NCBI GenBank assembly: GCA_002390745.1
Contig: DGQK01000015.1
Location: 1-64,000 of the forward strand
Direction: 5' to 3'
Length of the DNA stretch: 64,000 nt
Source of the DNA: Bacteroidetes bacterium UBA4416
Lineage (GTDB): Bacteria; Bacteroidota; Bacteroidia; B-17B0; Aurantibacillaceae
The notes below the pieces were generated by a model that saw nothing but the letters and a program-made list of their open reading frames with translations, did not search any database and was not told the DNA's origin. Position 1 is the stretch's first letter; each line of letters starts with the position of its first letter. Both the position numbers and the translations under genes were made by a program. Of this stretch, positions 1-8,300 are shown piece after piece.

Positions 1-1
1 A

Positions 2-1375
2 TCGGATGCCTGGAAGCTTCTGGGCAATGCGGGCACAGTGGCAGGCACCAATTTCCTGGGAACGACGGATGCGCAGGACCTGGTATTTAAAACCAATAAC
101 CTGGAGCGCATGAGAACTCTGGCCTCCAGCGGTAATGTGGGAATTGCGATAACAACTCCTGATGCGCGGTTGCACATTCATAATGATTTTGGTGTGAACG
201 GAACTGAAAATCCCATTTTGATTTTAGAGCAAAACGGTGTGAATGCAAACAATGGCTGTTCGATAGAATTCAAAAATGACGGGGCGGGTTATAATTCGTC
301 CATAGCGGGCCTCGATGACGGCGGCAATGACGGTCGTCTCGAATTCAGGACCAATGACGATAATATGGTTACCACAGCACCTCTGACAAGCGCCGATACC
401 AAAATGATCATTCTCCAAAACGGAAATGTGGGCATCAACACACTCGCGCCTTCTGAAAAGTTCCATGTGATTGGAAATGCCCAGATCGGCGATGTACTAC
501 CGGCAACGGGAACAGGCAATTACCTCACGTTTAGCAATACCGCTAACAACACCGATGTACTTTCCCTGTTCAGGACAAATACATTGGTGGATGAGTCGAC
601 GCTGAATGTTTCTATCGGTGATAATTTCGGGCAAGGCGTAGGGATAGACCGCTTTAATGTAGGAGCGTATCTTGCGGGCCCGGCATTGAATAATATATTT
701 ACGGTAACCTCCCAGGGAAGAGCAGGGATCGGCCAGTATAATCCGGCAGCGCTGCTGCACATCACACAACCGGCCATAAGCGGTACCCCGATTGCGATCT
801 ATGAATCGGCAGGGATGACCTTCAATGCCTTTATCAACACCACCTTCGGTGGATATACAAATCCGGCAGGAATCCTTTATTGGGAACTGGGTGGATCCGA
901 AACGTATATGTTCGGTGGAGAAGTTGTTCCTGATGGTGATGGAGTCTGGAACCTGGGGGCTTCCACAAAACGCTGGAATACAGTATTTGCCACCAACGGA
1001 ACGATTAATACTTCTGACGCAAGATTGAAAAAAGACATCACCGGATTGTCTTATGGATTAAATGATCTTTTGAAATTGCAACCTGTCGAATACAATTGGA
1101 AAGACGAGTCCCTGAAAGGCCATTGCCCCGGTAAGAACCTGGGATTCCTGGCACAGGATGTTGAAAAGGTGATCCCGAACATCGTGTATACACCTAAAGA
1201 TGATAAAGAACATTACGGCGTTAATTACGAAGCGCTCATTCCGGTCCTTACGAAGTCTATCCAGGAATTGAATCAAAAACTGGAAGAAAAAACAGCGGAG
1301 CTGAAAGCTTCGAACGATACATACCAGGCTCAGATCAATGAATTGAAAAAAATGATTGAAGAGTTGAAAAAATAG
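2..1375 (+). CDS. tail fiber domain-containing surface protein (5' partial)
   Basis: The reading frame is open to the left edge, so the start codon and any signal peptide lie outside the window; a GTG at 38 is internal, because the codons before it match a module of the next gene. The visible part has repeated modules of the type 'GNVGI..TTPDARLHI', typical of Bacteroidota tail-fibre-like adhesins. The last ~120 residues (from ~1010) form a Peptidase_S74 intramolecular chaperone domain, with the SDARLKKDI signature and a GFLAQDVE motif, followed by a coiled coil rich in E, K and L. In phage tail spikes this domain trimerises the fibre and then cleaves itself off; trimerisation here is inferred. 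The next gene begins 3 bases after the stop, so the two are probably cotranscribed. Confidence 0.85.
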   Translation, partial: SDAWKLLGNAGTVAGTNFLGTTDAQDLVFKTNNLERMRTLASSGNVGIAITTPDARLHIHNDFGVNGTENPILILEQNGVNANNGCSIEFKNDGAGYNSSIAGLDDGGNDGRLEFRTNDDNMVTTAPLTSADTKMIILQNGNVGINTLAPSEKFHVIGNAQIGDVLPATGTGNYLTFSNTANNTDVLSLFRTNTLVDESTLNVSIGDNFGQGVGIDRFNVGAYLAGPALNNIFTVTSQGRAGIGQYNPAALLHITQPAISGTPIAIYESAGMTFNAFINTTFGGYTNPAGILYWELGGSETYMFGGEVVPDGDGVWNLGASTKRWNTVFATNGTINTSDARLKKDITGLSYGLNDLLKLQPVEYNWKDESLKGHCPGKNLGFLAQDVEKVIPNIVYTPKDDKEHYGVNYEALIPVLTKSIQELNQKLEEKTAELKASNDTYQAQINELKKMIEELKK

Positions 1376-1378
1376 AAT

Positions 1379-3286
1379 ATGAAGAGAATAATATTAGCAT
1401 TGACGGTCATTTGCCAGTACAGTGGTTTTTCACAGAATGTTGGTATCGGAACGAACAACCCTTTGTCGAAGCTGCATGTGGCGGGAGCTATCCGAAGCGA
1501 TACCTTGATTTACGTGGGACCCGGCGTACGCACCTTATTCGCTGCGCCCAACGGGCGGATCTACGATAGCCTCATCGTTCCTTCGGCACTTAGCTGGGAG
1601 ATCAACGGGAACAATAATATTACAACGGCCCAGTTCATGGGCACAACCAATGCCAACGATGTGATCTTTAAAACCAACAGCCTTGAGCGGGCAAGGATCC
1701 TGGCAAATGGTAATATAGGCATCGGCACAGCGGCTCCTCCTGTGCTTTTCAGCAACAGCACGCTGCATGCCGGCGACCAATCGGGCCTGGGAACGCAGGT
1801 GGCGCGGGGTATGGACTGGAATGCAACCGCGATGGGCTACGTGGCCAGCTTTTATAATTCGGGCGCTGTGGCGGGTGCCAGCGGAGCCCTGATCAAGATC
1901 ACAGATGCTACAGCAAACTCAAAAGCGCTGACCGTCAATTCAGGAGCCATTGGTGCAGGCACCGACTTGCTGACGGTATTGGGCAATGGGTTTACAGGCA
2001 TCCTGACCAATACACCCAGCGAAGTGCTGGAGGTGGCTAACAACGGACAATTCTCGTTAAGGGCAGCCCCGGGTACAAGAGATCCCGGCGACATCTTGTT
2101 TAAGAACGGTAACGGCACCAATAAAGCAAGGATTTACTCAAACCCCGCACTGGATAAAGGCCTCATGTTCAACGGCGACGGCTCACCCGGTGTGCATATG
2201 TACATCGACTCGGTGGGGCGCGTAGGCATTGGCAATACCACTCCTAATGCAAGGCTTGAACTGACGGCGCCTGTAACCAACGCTTCCGGCCTGCGCTTTA
2301 CGAATCTTACGGCTGCTTCGCCGACCGTGGGTTCTAACGGCAAAGCCTTATCGGTGAATGCTACCGGCGATGTGATCCTGGTGCCAGCCTCGGGCGGAAA
2401 TGCCTGGGACTTGCTGGGAAATGCGGGAACAACAGCCGGCACCAATTTCCTTGGAACGACGGATGCGCAGGACATGGTATTTAAAACCAACAACACTGAA
2501 AAGATGAGGATCACCACAAGCGGGCAGGTAGGCATTGGAACAGCTGCCCCGAATGCTTCGGCGGTGATGCAGATCGTTTCCACCACACAGGGTGTGATAT
2601 TCCCGACGATGAGTACCGCCCAGCGCCAGGCTATTGCAGCCCCGGCTACAGGCTTAATGGTGTATGACGCTACTGCCAATATCCTGATGAGCTATAACGG
2701 CACGCGCTGGCAGGAAGTTGGAGGCGACCCCATTGGAAGCATCGAGGCCTTTCACAAGAGCATGCCGGCAACACCCGCGCTTCCATGGGGTTGGGTAGAA
2801 TGCAACGGGCAGGTGCTCGCGGATCCGGAGTCGCCGTACAACGGGCAGACGATGCCTTCCCTGAATACGACCGGGAAGTTCCTGCGTGGCTCAACAGTAA
2901 GCGGCACGATGCAAACGGAAGATGTAGGTGGGCATACCCACACAGGAACAACAGCGGCTAACGGGAATCACAACCACGGGGGCAGCACAGGCAGTGTGAA
3001 CTCTAATAACGGCAGGGTTGTTCCATGGGACGATAATTTTGGAACGGACAAAATGGACGCCGCAAATACAGGCCAGCTTATCAATACGCCTCCGGGCGGA
3101 GGCGGTCTTCCGTGGGACGGACTGGCAACTGTTGGAAATTTTCTCACCACCATCGATCAGCTGGATCACACGCACGCAATCTCAGCCGATGGCAACCATA
3201 CGCATACCTTTACAACGAATGCAAACGGTGGTGTTGAAACCCGGCCGACAAATATGAGCGTAGTATGGATCATCCGGGTGAAATAG
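1379..3286 (+). CDS. secreted tail-fibre/tail-collar-like repeat protein
   Basis: The 635-residue protein starts with a signal peptide (about residues 1-19, ending FSQ). It carries several repeated modules with 'VGIGTNNP', 'NGNIGIGTAAP' and 'GQVGIGTAAP' motifs, as in trimeric fibre proteins. Residues ~385-425 are nearly identical to the start of the preceding gene ('AGTNFLGTTDAQD'). The last ~187 residues resemble a phage tail-collar domain: 'GWVECNGQ', 'LNTTGKFLRG', then several HxH motifs (HTHTG, HNHGG, HTHAI, HTHTF) that bind metal in phage fibre tips. No T9SS sorting domain is evident. It lies between two other surface-protein genes, so a role as extracellular adhesin or fibre is likely. 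Its ligand cannot be told from sequence. Confidence 0.8.
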   Translation: MKRIILALTVICQYSGFSQNVGIGTNNPLSKLHVAGAIRSDTLIYVGPGVRTLFAAPNGRIYDSLIVPSALSWEINGNNNITTAQFMGTTNANDVIFKTNSLERARILANGNIGIGTAAPPVLFSNSTLHAGDQSGLGTQVARGMDWNATAMGYVASFYNSGAVAGASGALIKITDATANSKALTVNSGAIGAGTDLLTVLGNGFTGILTNTPSEVLEVANNGQFSLRAAPGTRDPGDILFKNGNGTNKARIYSNPALDKGLMFNGDGSPGVHMYIDSVGRVGIGNTTPNARLELTAPVTNASGLRFTNLTAASPTVGSNGKALSVNATGDVILVPASGGNAWDLLGNAGTTAGTNFLGTTDAQDMVFKTNNTEKMRITTSGQVGIGTAAPNASAVMQIVSTTQGVIFPTMSTAQRQAIAAPATGLMVYDATANILMSYNGTRWQEVGGDPIGSIEAFHKSMPATPALPWGWVECNGQVLADPESPYNGQTMPSLNTTGKFLRGSTVSGTMQTEDVGGHTHTGTTAANGNHNHGGSTGSVNSNNGRVVPWDDNFGTDKMDAANTGQLINTPPGGGGLPWDGLATVGNFLTTIDQLDHTHAISADGNHTHTFTTNANGGVETRPTNMSVVWIIRVK

Positions 3287-3315
3287 GAAACAGAATGAAT
3301 TAAAAAGAGTTTATC

Positions 3316-5628
3316 ATGAAAACATTCAAAAGCAATACGGCGCACTACTTCACGGTCCTTTTCCTGCTGGCAGGACTTGGCAGGATGTATGCACAAAACG
3401 AGTTCTACAATAACGGCAGCAGCGTTACCGTTCAAAACGGCGGCCTGATCACTGTGCAAGGAGAGGTGGTGAACACCAATGCCGGCGCAAACGTTGGCCT
3501 CATGAGCAATTCAGGCCTGATCACCTTTTCAGGGAACTGGACCAATAACTCCACTTCCGGAGCTTTGGTAGCGACAACAGGTACGGTGGATATGACCGGT
3601 GCAAACCAGACCATTATGGGCAGCCAGCCGACACGCTTCAACAACCTGAACCTTCTCGGAAGCGGTATCAAGACGCTGAATGTGAATACCTTTGTGGGTG
3701 GCACCAATGGCGTTTTGGCCTTAGGGAGCAGACCGTTAGATCTGAACAGCAATACGCTCATCGTAACAAACCCTGTTACAGGCGCTATTAGCCGCGTCAG
3801 CGGCTATATCATCAGTGAAACGGCCCCTGTTCCGGGCTATGGTATCATCCAGTGGAACATCGGCAATACCGGAGCGGGAAGCTATGTGTTCCCTTTCGGC
3901 TCCCTGGCAGCGAACTATATCCCGCTTACCCTCGCTATCACGGCAGCAGGCGCACAGTCTACCACAGGAGCCATCAGCGCGTCCACCTATCCAACCACCA
4001 CCAGCGCGGCTATCAATAACAGGCCCTTGCCGACAGGGGTCAACGACCTGAACAACAATTGCGGCACCGAACATGCCCCACGTATGCTGGACCGCTTCTG
4101 GGTAATCAATACGAGCAATTACAACACCAATCCTGTAGCGAATAAGCAGTTTACCTATATTGAAAGCGAATGGGATCCTACAGGGGGCAGCACCAATACC
4201 ATCACGGAAAGCGACCTGCAGTCCTGGTACTACAATGCCGGCTGGACACACCTGGCCAGCACCAATAACAGCGCCACCAATAACCAAACGATCAATGGCA
4301 ACTCCAATTACGGTGTCTTTACAATCGGCGATTATAAAACGATAGATCTGCAGCTGATCGATGTGGACAGTGTGATCTGCTTCGGGGAAAGCAACGGGGT
4401 GATCACCTTTTCATCCACGGTAGGCTACGGCTCTCCAACCTATTCGGTTAACAGCACTGCAACGACCAATACGGTGGTGAATACACTGGCAGCAGGTGTC
4501 TATACTGTGTCGGGCATGGATGTGATGGGTTGTAAGGACACCATCTCCAGCGTTCGTGTTGATGAGCCGCTGAGGTTGTCCGGTAGTATTTCTTCCAGCG
4601 ACCTTTCGATTTGCCAGAACGACGTCATCACCCTCACTTCCTTGTTTGCCGGTGGCATCAAGCCTTACAGCGTGACCTGGAATACGGGAACGAACAATTC
4701 GGGCGTGACAAGCAATACCATCACACAGACGGCCACGCCTTCGGTAAGCAGCAGCTACTGGTTCGACATCAGGGATAATAACAACTGCGCGGCATTGTCG
4801 AATACCATCAACGTGAATGTGAACCAGCTTCCTGTCGTTGATTTTGCTGCCAATCCAACAGAGGGCTGCCAGCCTTTGCCGGTAAGCTTTATGAACCTTT
4901 CGGCATCCACGCCTTCTGTTTCTTCATGGTACTGGACATTCGGAACGGGCATTATTTCTACCGACGCTTCTCCCAACTATACGTACACGATGCCCGGAAC
5001 GTTCCAGGTGAGCCTGAAAGCCACATCAGACAGCGGCTGTGTAGAAAGCATCACAAAACCCAACTATATCCTGGTGCATCCGAAACCGAAGGCAAACTTC
5101 CATTATACACCTGAGTCGGGTACCGATATCCTGAACCCGGAGGTCAATTTTGTGAATACTTCCATCGGTCAGGACAACTCCTTCTGGAACTTTAACGATG
5201 GCACAACGACCATCGCAGAAACCAACCCAAGCCATGTGTATGCGGATACTGGTGTTTACAACGTAAAGCTGGTGGTGACAACAATCTATAACTGTATAGA
5301 CAGCATCCTCATTCCTCTCAAAGTAAATGAAATTTCGACCCTGTACGTGCCGAACGCTTTCACGCCGGACGGCAATTCCCTGAACGACATTTTTGTACCT
5401 TCAGGGATTCAGCTCTACGATTATAAGATGATGATCTTCGACCGCTGGGGTGAGAAGATCTTTGAATCGGCAGCGCTGAATGAGGGTTGGGACGGGAAAT
5501 ACCGCGGTACACTTTGTAAGGAAGGCGTGTATGTTTACAAGATCGAGTTCAAGGCAACCAACGGTGAGATCAAGCGCCGCACGCAAACACGGGTAGGGCA
5601 TGTGACCCTGCTGCATACGGCCAGGTAA
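3316..5628 (+). CDS. T9SS type B sorting / gliding motility C-terminal domain protein with PKD repeats
   Basis: This 770-residue exported protein has a signal peptide ending in YAQ near residue 27. An N-terminal beta-rich region contains a 'VQNGGLITVQGEV' strand pattern. A SprB-like repeat follows near residues 345-425 ('GVYTVSGMDVMGCKD'), then two PKD-type domains near 515-680 ('WYWTFGTG' and 'FWNFNDGT'). The final ~95 residues are a CHU_C/gliding-motility C-terminal domain with the signature 'VPNAFTPDGNSLNDIF' and the closing 'GWDGKYRG..EGVYVYKIEF'. In Bacteroidota this domain directs secretion by the type IX system and surface attachment. It is the third consecutive surface-protein gene on this strand, 29 bases after the previous one. 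The passenger function is unknown, adhesion being the usual guess. Confidence 0.88.
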   Translation: MKTFKSNTAHYFTVLFLLAGLGRMYAQNEFYNNGSSVTVQNGGLITVQGEVVNTNAGANVGLMSNSGLITFSGNWTNNSTSGALVATTGTVDMTGANQTIMGSQPTRFNNLNLLGSGIKTLNVNTFVGGTNGVLALGSRPLDLNSNTLIVTNPVTGAISRVSGYIISETAPVPGYGIIQWNIGNTGAGSYVFPFGSLAANYIPLTLAITAAGAQSTTGAISASTYPTTTSAAINNRPLPTGVNDLNNNCGTEHAPRMLDRFWVINTSNYNTNPVANKQFTYIESEWDPTGGSTNTITESDLQSWYYNAGWTHLASTNNSATNNQTINGNSNYGVFTIGDYKTIDLQLIDVDSVICFGESNGVITFSSTVGYGSPTYSVNSTATTNTVVNTLAAGVYTVSGMDVMGCKDTISSVRVDEPLRLSGSISSSDLSICQNDVITLTSLFAGGIKPYSVTWNTGTNNSGVTSNTITQTATPSVSSSYWFDIRDNNNCAALSNTINVNVNQLPVVDFAANPTEGCQPLPVSFMNLSASTPSVSSWYWTFGTGIISTDASPNYTYTMPGTFQVSLKATSDSGCVESITKPNYILVHPKPKANFHYTPESGTDILNPEVNFVNTSIGQDNSFWNFNDGTTTIAETNPSHVYADTGVYNVKLVVTTIYNCIDSILIPLKVNEISTLYVPNAFTPDGNSLNDIFVPSGIQLYDYKMMIFDRWGEKIFESAALNEGWDGKYRGTLCKEGVYVYKIEFKATNGEIKRRTQTRVGHVTLLHTAR

Positions 5629-5701
5629 GGCCCGGGCTTTTTTAGGAATAGCGCAGGCATTCCATGATAAAAATGCTACTTTTGCTGTTTATTAGCACTG
5701 A

Positions 5702-6901
5702 ATGAAGCCTGTCGCCAAATCTACGGAACAACATATACCACAGGCTGTCTTGATTGGAATTATCAACAAGCAGCAAAACGAATCGCTTGCCTGGGAATAC
5801 CTGGACGAGCTGGCATTCCTCGCCCAGACCTATGGCGTGGAAACCAGAAAAGTATTTACACAAAAGCTGGAAAAAGCCGATAAGGCAACATTTATCGGTA
5901 AAGGAAAGCTACAGGAGGTAAAGACGTTTATCCAGGAAAACAATATCGAGGTGGTGATCTTCGACGATGAGCTCTCGCCTTCGCAGCAACGGAACCTGGA
6001 AAAAGAGTTGAAGAAAAAGATCCTCGACCGTACCACGCTGATCCTCGAGATCTTCTCGCAGCGGGCGCAGACAGCCCATGCCAAAACCCAGGTACAGCTG
6101 GCACAATACCAATACCTGCTGCCGCGCCTCACAGGGATGTGGACGCACCTGGAGCGCCAACGTGGGGGAACAGGAACCCGTGGCGGCGCCGGTGAAAAAG
6201 AAATCGAAACGGATAGAAGGATTGCCCGCGACCGCATTGCACAGCTAAAGGAAGACCTGAAGGTGATCGACAAGCAAATGGCCACGCAGCGTAAAAACCG
6301 CGGCGAGTTTGTGCGGGTGGCCCTGGTAGGCTATACCAACGTTGGTAAATCCACGATCATGAACATGATCAGTAAAAGTGAAGTGTTTGCGGAGAATAAA
6401 TTATTTGCAACGCTTGATACGACCGTGAGAAAAGTCACCATCGAAAATTTATTCTTCCTGCTGAGCGATACCGTTGGTTTTATCCGGAAGCTGCCGACCC
6501 AATTGGTGGAGAGCTTCAAATCGACGCTGGATGAGCTCCGCGAGGCCGATGTGCTCCTGCATGTGGTAGATATTTCGCATCCTAATTTTGAAGACCATAT
6601 TGCTGTGGTGCGCCAAACCCTTACAGACATTGGTGCCGGAGATAAGGAAACGATCCTGGTGTTCAACAAGATCGACGCGTTTAAATACGTAAAAAAAGAC
6701 GAGGACGATCTTACGCCGATGACGCGGGAAAACCTCTCGCTGGAAGAGTTAAAGAAAACCTGGATGAAAGACCTGCATCAGCAGGCGGTGTTCATCAGCG
6801 CGCAAAAGAAAGAGAACGTCGAAGAGTTTAAAAAAACGGTGTACGATGTGGTGAAGAAGATCCATGTGAAGCGCTTTCCGTATAATAATTTGTATTACTA
6901 G
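5702..6901 (+). CDS. hflX: GTPase HflX
   Basis: HflX is a ribosome-associated GTPase that binds the 50S subunit and splits stalled or heat-damaged 70S ribosomes. The 399-residue protein has the HflX N-terminal domain, a glycine-rich linker ('QRGGTGTRGGAGEKEIETD', about residues 155-175) and a G domain with the P-loop GYTNVGKST near residue 210, the DTVGF G3 motif near 260 and NKID (G4) near 325. Length is normal for the family. It follows the adhesin genes by 73 bases and ends in a convergent region with the thioredoxin-domain gene, separated by a dispersed inverted repeat that may act as a terminator. Confidence 0.95.
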   Translation: MKPVAKSTEQHIPQAVLIGIINKQQNESLAWEYLDELAFLAQTYGVETRKVFTQKLEKADKATFIGKGKLQEVKTFIQENNIEVVIFDDELSPSQQRNLEKELKKKILDRTTLILEIFSQRAQTAHAKTQVQLAQYQYLLPRLTGMWTHLERQRGGTGTRGGAGEKEIETDRRIARDRIAQLKEDLKVIDKQMATQRKNRGEFVRVALVGYTNVGKSTIMNMISKSEVFAENKLFATLDTTVRKVTIENLFFLLSDTVGFIRKLPTQLVESFKSTLDELREADVLLHVVDISHPNFEDHIAVVRQTLTDIGAGDKETILVFNKIDAFKYVKKDEDDLTPMTRENLSLEELKKTWMKDLHQQAVFISAQKKENVEEFKKTVYDVVKKIHVKRFPYNNLYY

Positions 6902-6903
6902 GA

Positions 6904-6976
6904 GTGGCTTCGAGAGTTTCAGCCACCCATACCTCTGGGATGTACATCTAAGGTGGCTGAGGCTCTCGAAGCCACC
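6904..6976. repeat. dispersed double-hairpin repeat, family A, copy 1
   Basis: Two arms (6904-6927 and 6952-6976) are inverted copies of each other with two mismatches. Each arm also folds on itself through GTGGCT/AGCCAC ends. A second copy lies at 22921-22992 after trmD. The element sits between the convergent hflX and thioredoxin-domain genes and could serve as a two-way terminator, although no T-tract follows it. Confidence 0.75.
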
Positions 6977-6983
6977 AAGACAG

Positions 6984-8258
6984 TTACTTTAGCAAGGAAC
7001 TTATCAGTCTCTCCATCTTAATGACATACTCTTCATAGGCTTTGCCCGTCGCAGGGCCATTGAAACCGGTGTATACCGATGCGACCTTGCGCTCTTTGTT
7101 GAGGATCAGGGTCGTCGGGAAAGCCATGATGCCATTGAGAAAGGGCAGGCTTTGCGAGGCTTTGTCTTTACCGGTGAGGCCGGTGATCAGTATTTCGTAG
7201 CCAACCCCGAAACGCTCTTTCAGGCGTTTGATGTTGTTTTTTGCTTTTTCAGGATCGCTGGTTCGCTCATAGGCCAGGCCGATGATCTCTATCACATGCT
7301 CCTCGTGTTTTCCGCTTGTGGAGTCGGAGCGGGCAATTCCTTTCCGGGTATACTTCTTATACAGCTCCGCCAGGTAGGCCGTTTCGTCCATGCAGTTCGG
7401 GCACCAGCTTCCCATGATCTGTACGATCACGACTTTATTCTTAAATCTGGGATCGCTCAGGCTAACGGTTTGGCCACTGCTGTTTTTGAAAGAAAAGCCA
7501 ATCACCTGGTTCGGGTCTTTGAGGTAGGTGAGCTTTTCCGGATCCCGTAATTCAAATGCTTCATTGCGTTTCCCTATCCAAGGCTCGCTCCAGCTGCTTC
7601 CGGAATAGAATATTGCTTTATGAATCTCTGTGCCATTGTTTTCTGCGATGAATAAAAAAGCATGAGAGCCGTCGAAGCAGGAAAGGTACAGGGTGTTGTT
7701 GTATTCTGTACCTTCCAGATAGCGGTAATCGCCTGTTTCTGTACGGAAAGTGCCTTCCACGACGCTGGTCCCCGGCCGGTGCCTGAAAAGTCCGATCGCC
7801 TTGCTGCTATCGGCTGTTCCCGGGCTAAAGGTCACTTCCCATTTACCATCGTAAAAGGCATGCGGCTTTTCGGCAGGAAAGAGAAAGCGGTTCTTCCTGC
7901 CATAGCTTGCAGAAAACGGGATCGTATTATTCTCTTTTTTGGTGTGGTTGATCCAAAGGCCGGTCAACAATGTATCGCCCTGCAACCTGGTACGAAATTC
8001 CGTGTCGAAAACCGGCATGTAGAAATGAAAGGAATCTTTGGCAAATGCCGTTTCGGTAACGGTGATGCGTTCAGCGGCATTGTGAATGATCAATTGAGTC
8101 GTATTGTTCAGGCGGGCCACCTCAAAGGTAAAGGGCAGTTCCAGTTGTTTCTCTTTATTAAGAAGGAGCACGCCGCGCCATGCTCCCGGCCTGGGTTGCG
8201 CGGCTGCTGAAAGGCCGGCCATGATGAAAATAACTAACAGGATCTTTGGCATAAGCAA
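6984..8258 (-). CDS. TlpA-like thioredoxin-domain protein, exported
   Basis: The 424-residue protein has an N-terminal signal peptide (about residues 1-20). An uncharacterised beta-rich domain fills residues ~25-240, and a C-terminal thioredoxin/AhpC-TSA-like domain carries the redox motif WCPNC near residue 285 ('IMGSWCPNCMDETAYL'). The cis-proline region 'MAFPTTLILNKE' lies near residue 385. Such periplasmic proteins reduce disulfides or metal-centre thiols; the actual partner is unknown. It is the last gene of the glycan operon, 42 bases after the GH92 gene on the same strand, so it may help fold or maintain cysteine-containing exported enzymes. This link is inference from position only. 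Confidence 0.85.
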   Translation of the reverse strand: MLMPKILLVIFIMAGLSAAAQPRPGAWRGVLLLNKEKQLELPFTFEVARLNNTTQLIIHNAAERITVTETAFAKDSFHFYMPVFDTEFRTRLQGDTLLTGLWINHTKKENNTIPFSASYGRKNRFLFPAEKPHAFYDGKWEVTFSPGTADSSKAIGLFRHRPGTSVVEGTFRTETGDYRYLEGTEYNNTLYLSCFDGSHAFLFIAENNGTEIHKAIFYSGSSWSEPWIGKRNEAFELRDPEKLTYLKDPNQVIGFSFKNSSGQTVSLSDPRFKNKVVIVQIMGSWCPNCMDETAYLAELYKKYTRKGIARSDSTSGKHEEHVIEIIGLAYERTSDPEKAKNNIKRLKERFGVGYEILITGLTGKDKASQSLPFLNGIMAFPTTLILNKERKVASVYTGFNGPATGKAYEEYVIKMERLISSLLK

Positions 8259-8300
8259 TGCGTTTAAAAATAAACAGACGGCACTCCGGTTTTGTTTTGC

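Noticed and set aside
2..3286. Prophage, because of tail-fibre and tail-collar domains
   Set aside because: No capsid, portal, terminase, integrase or lysis gene is present, and the next gene is a type IX secretion cargo protein. Such modules are common in cellular Bacteroidota adhesins.
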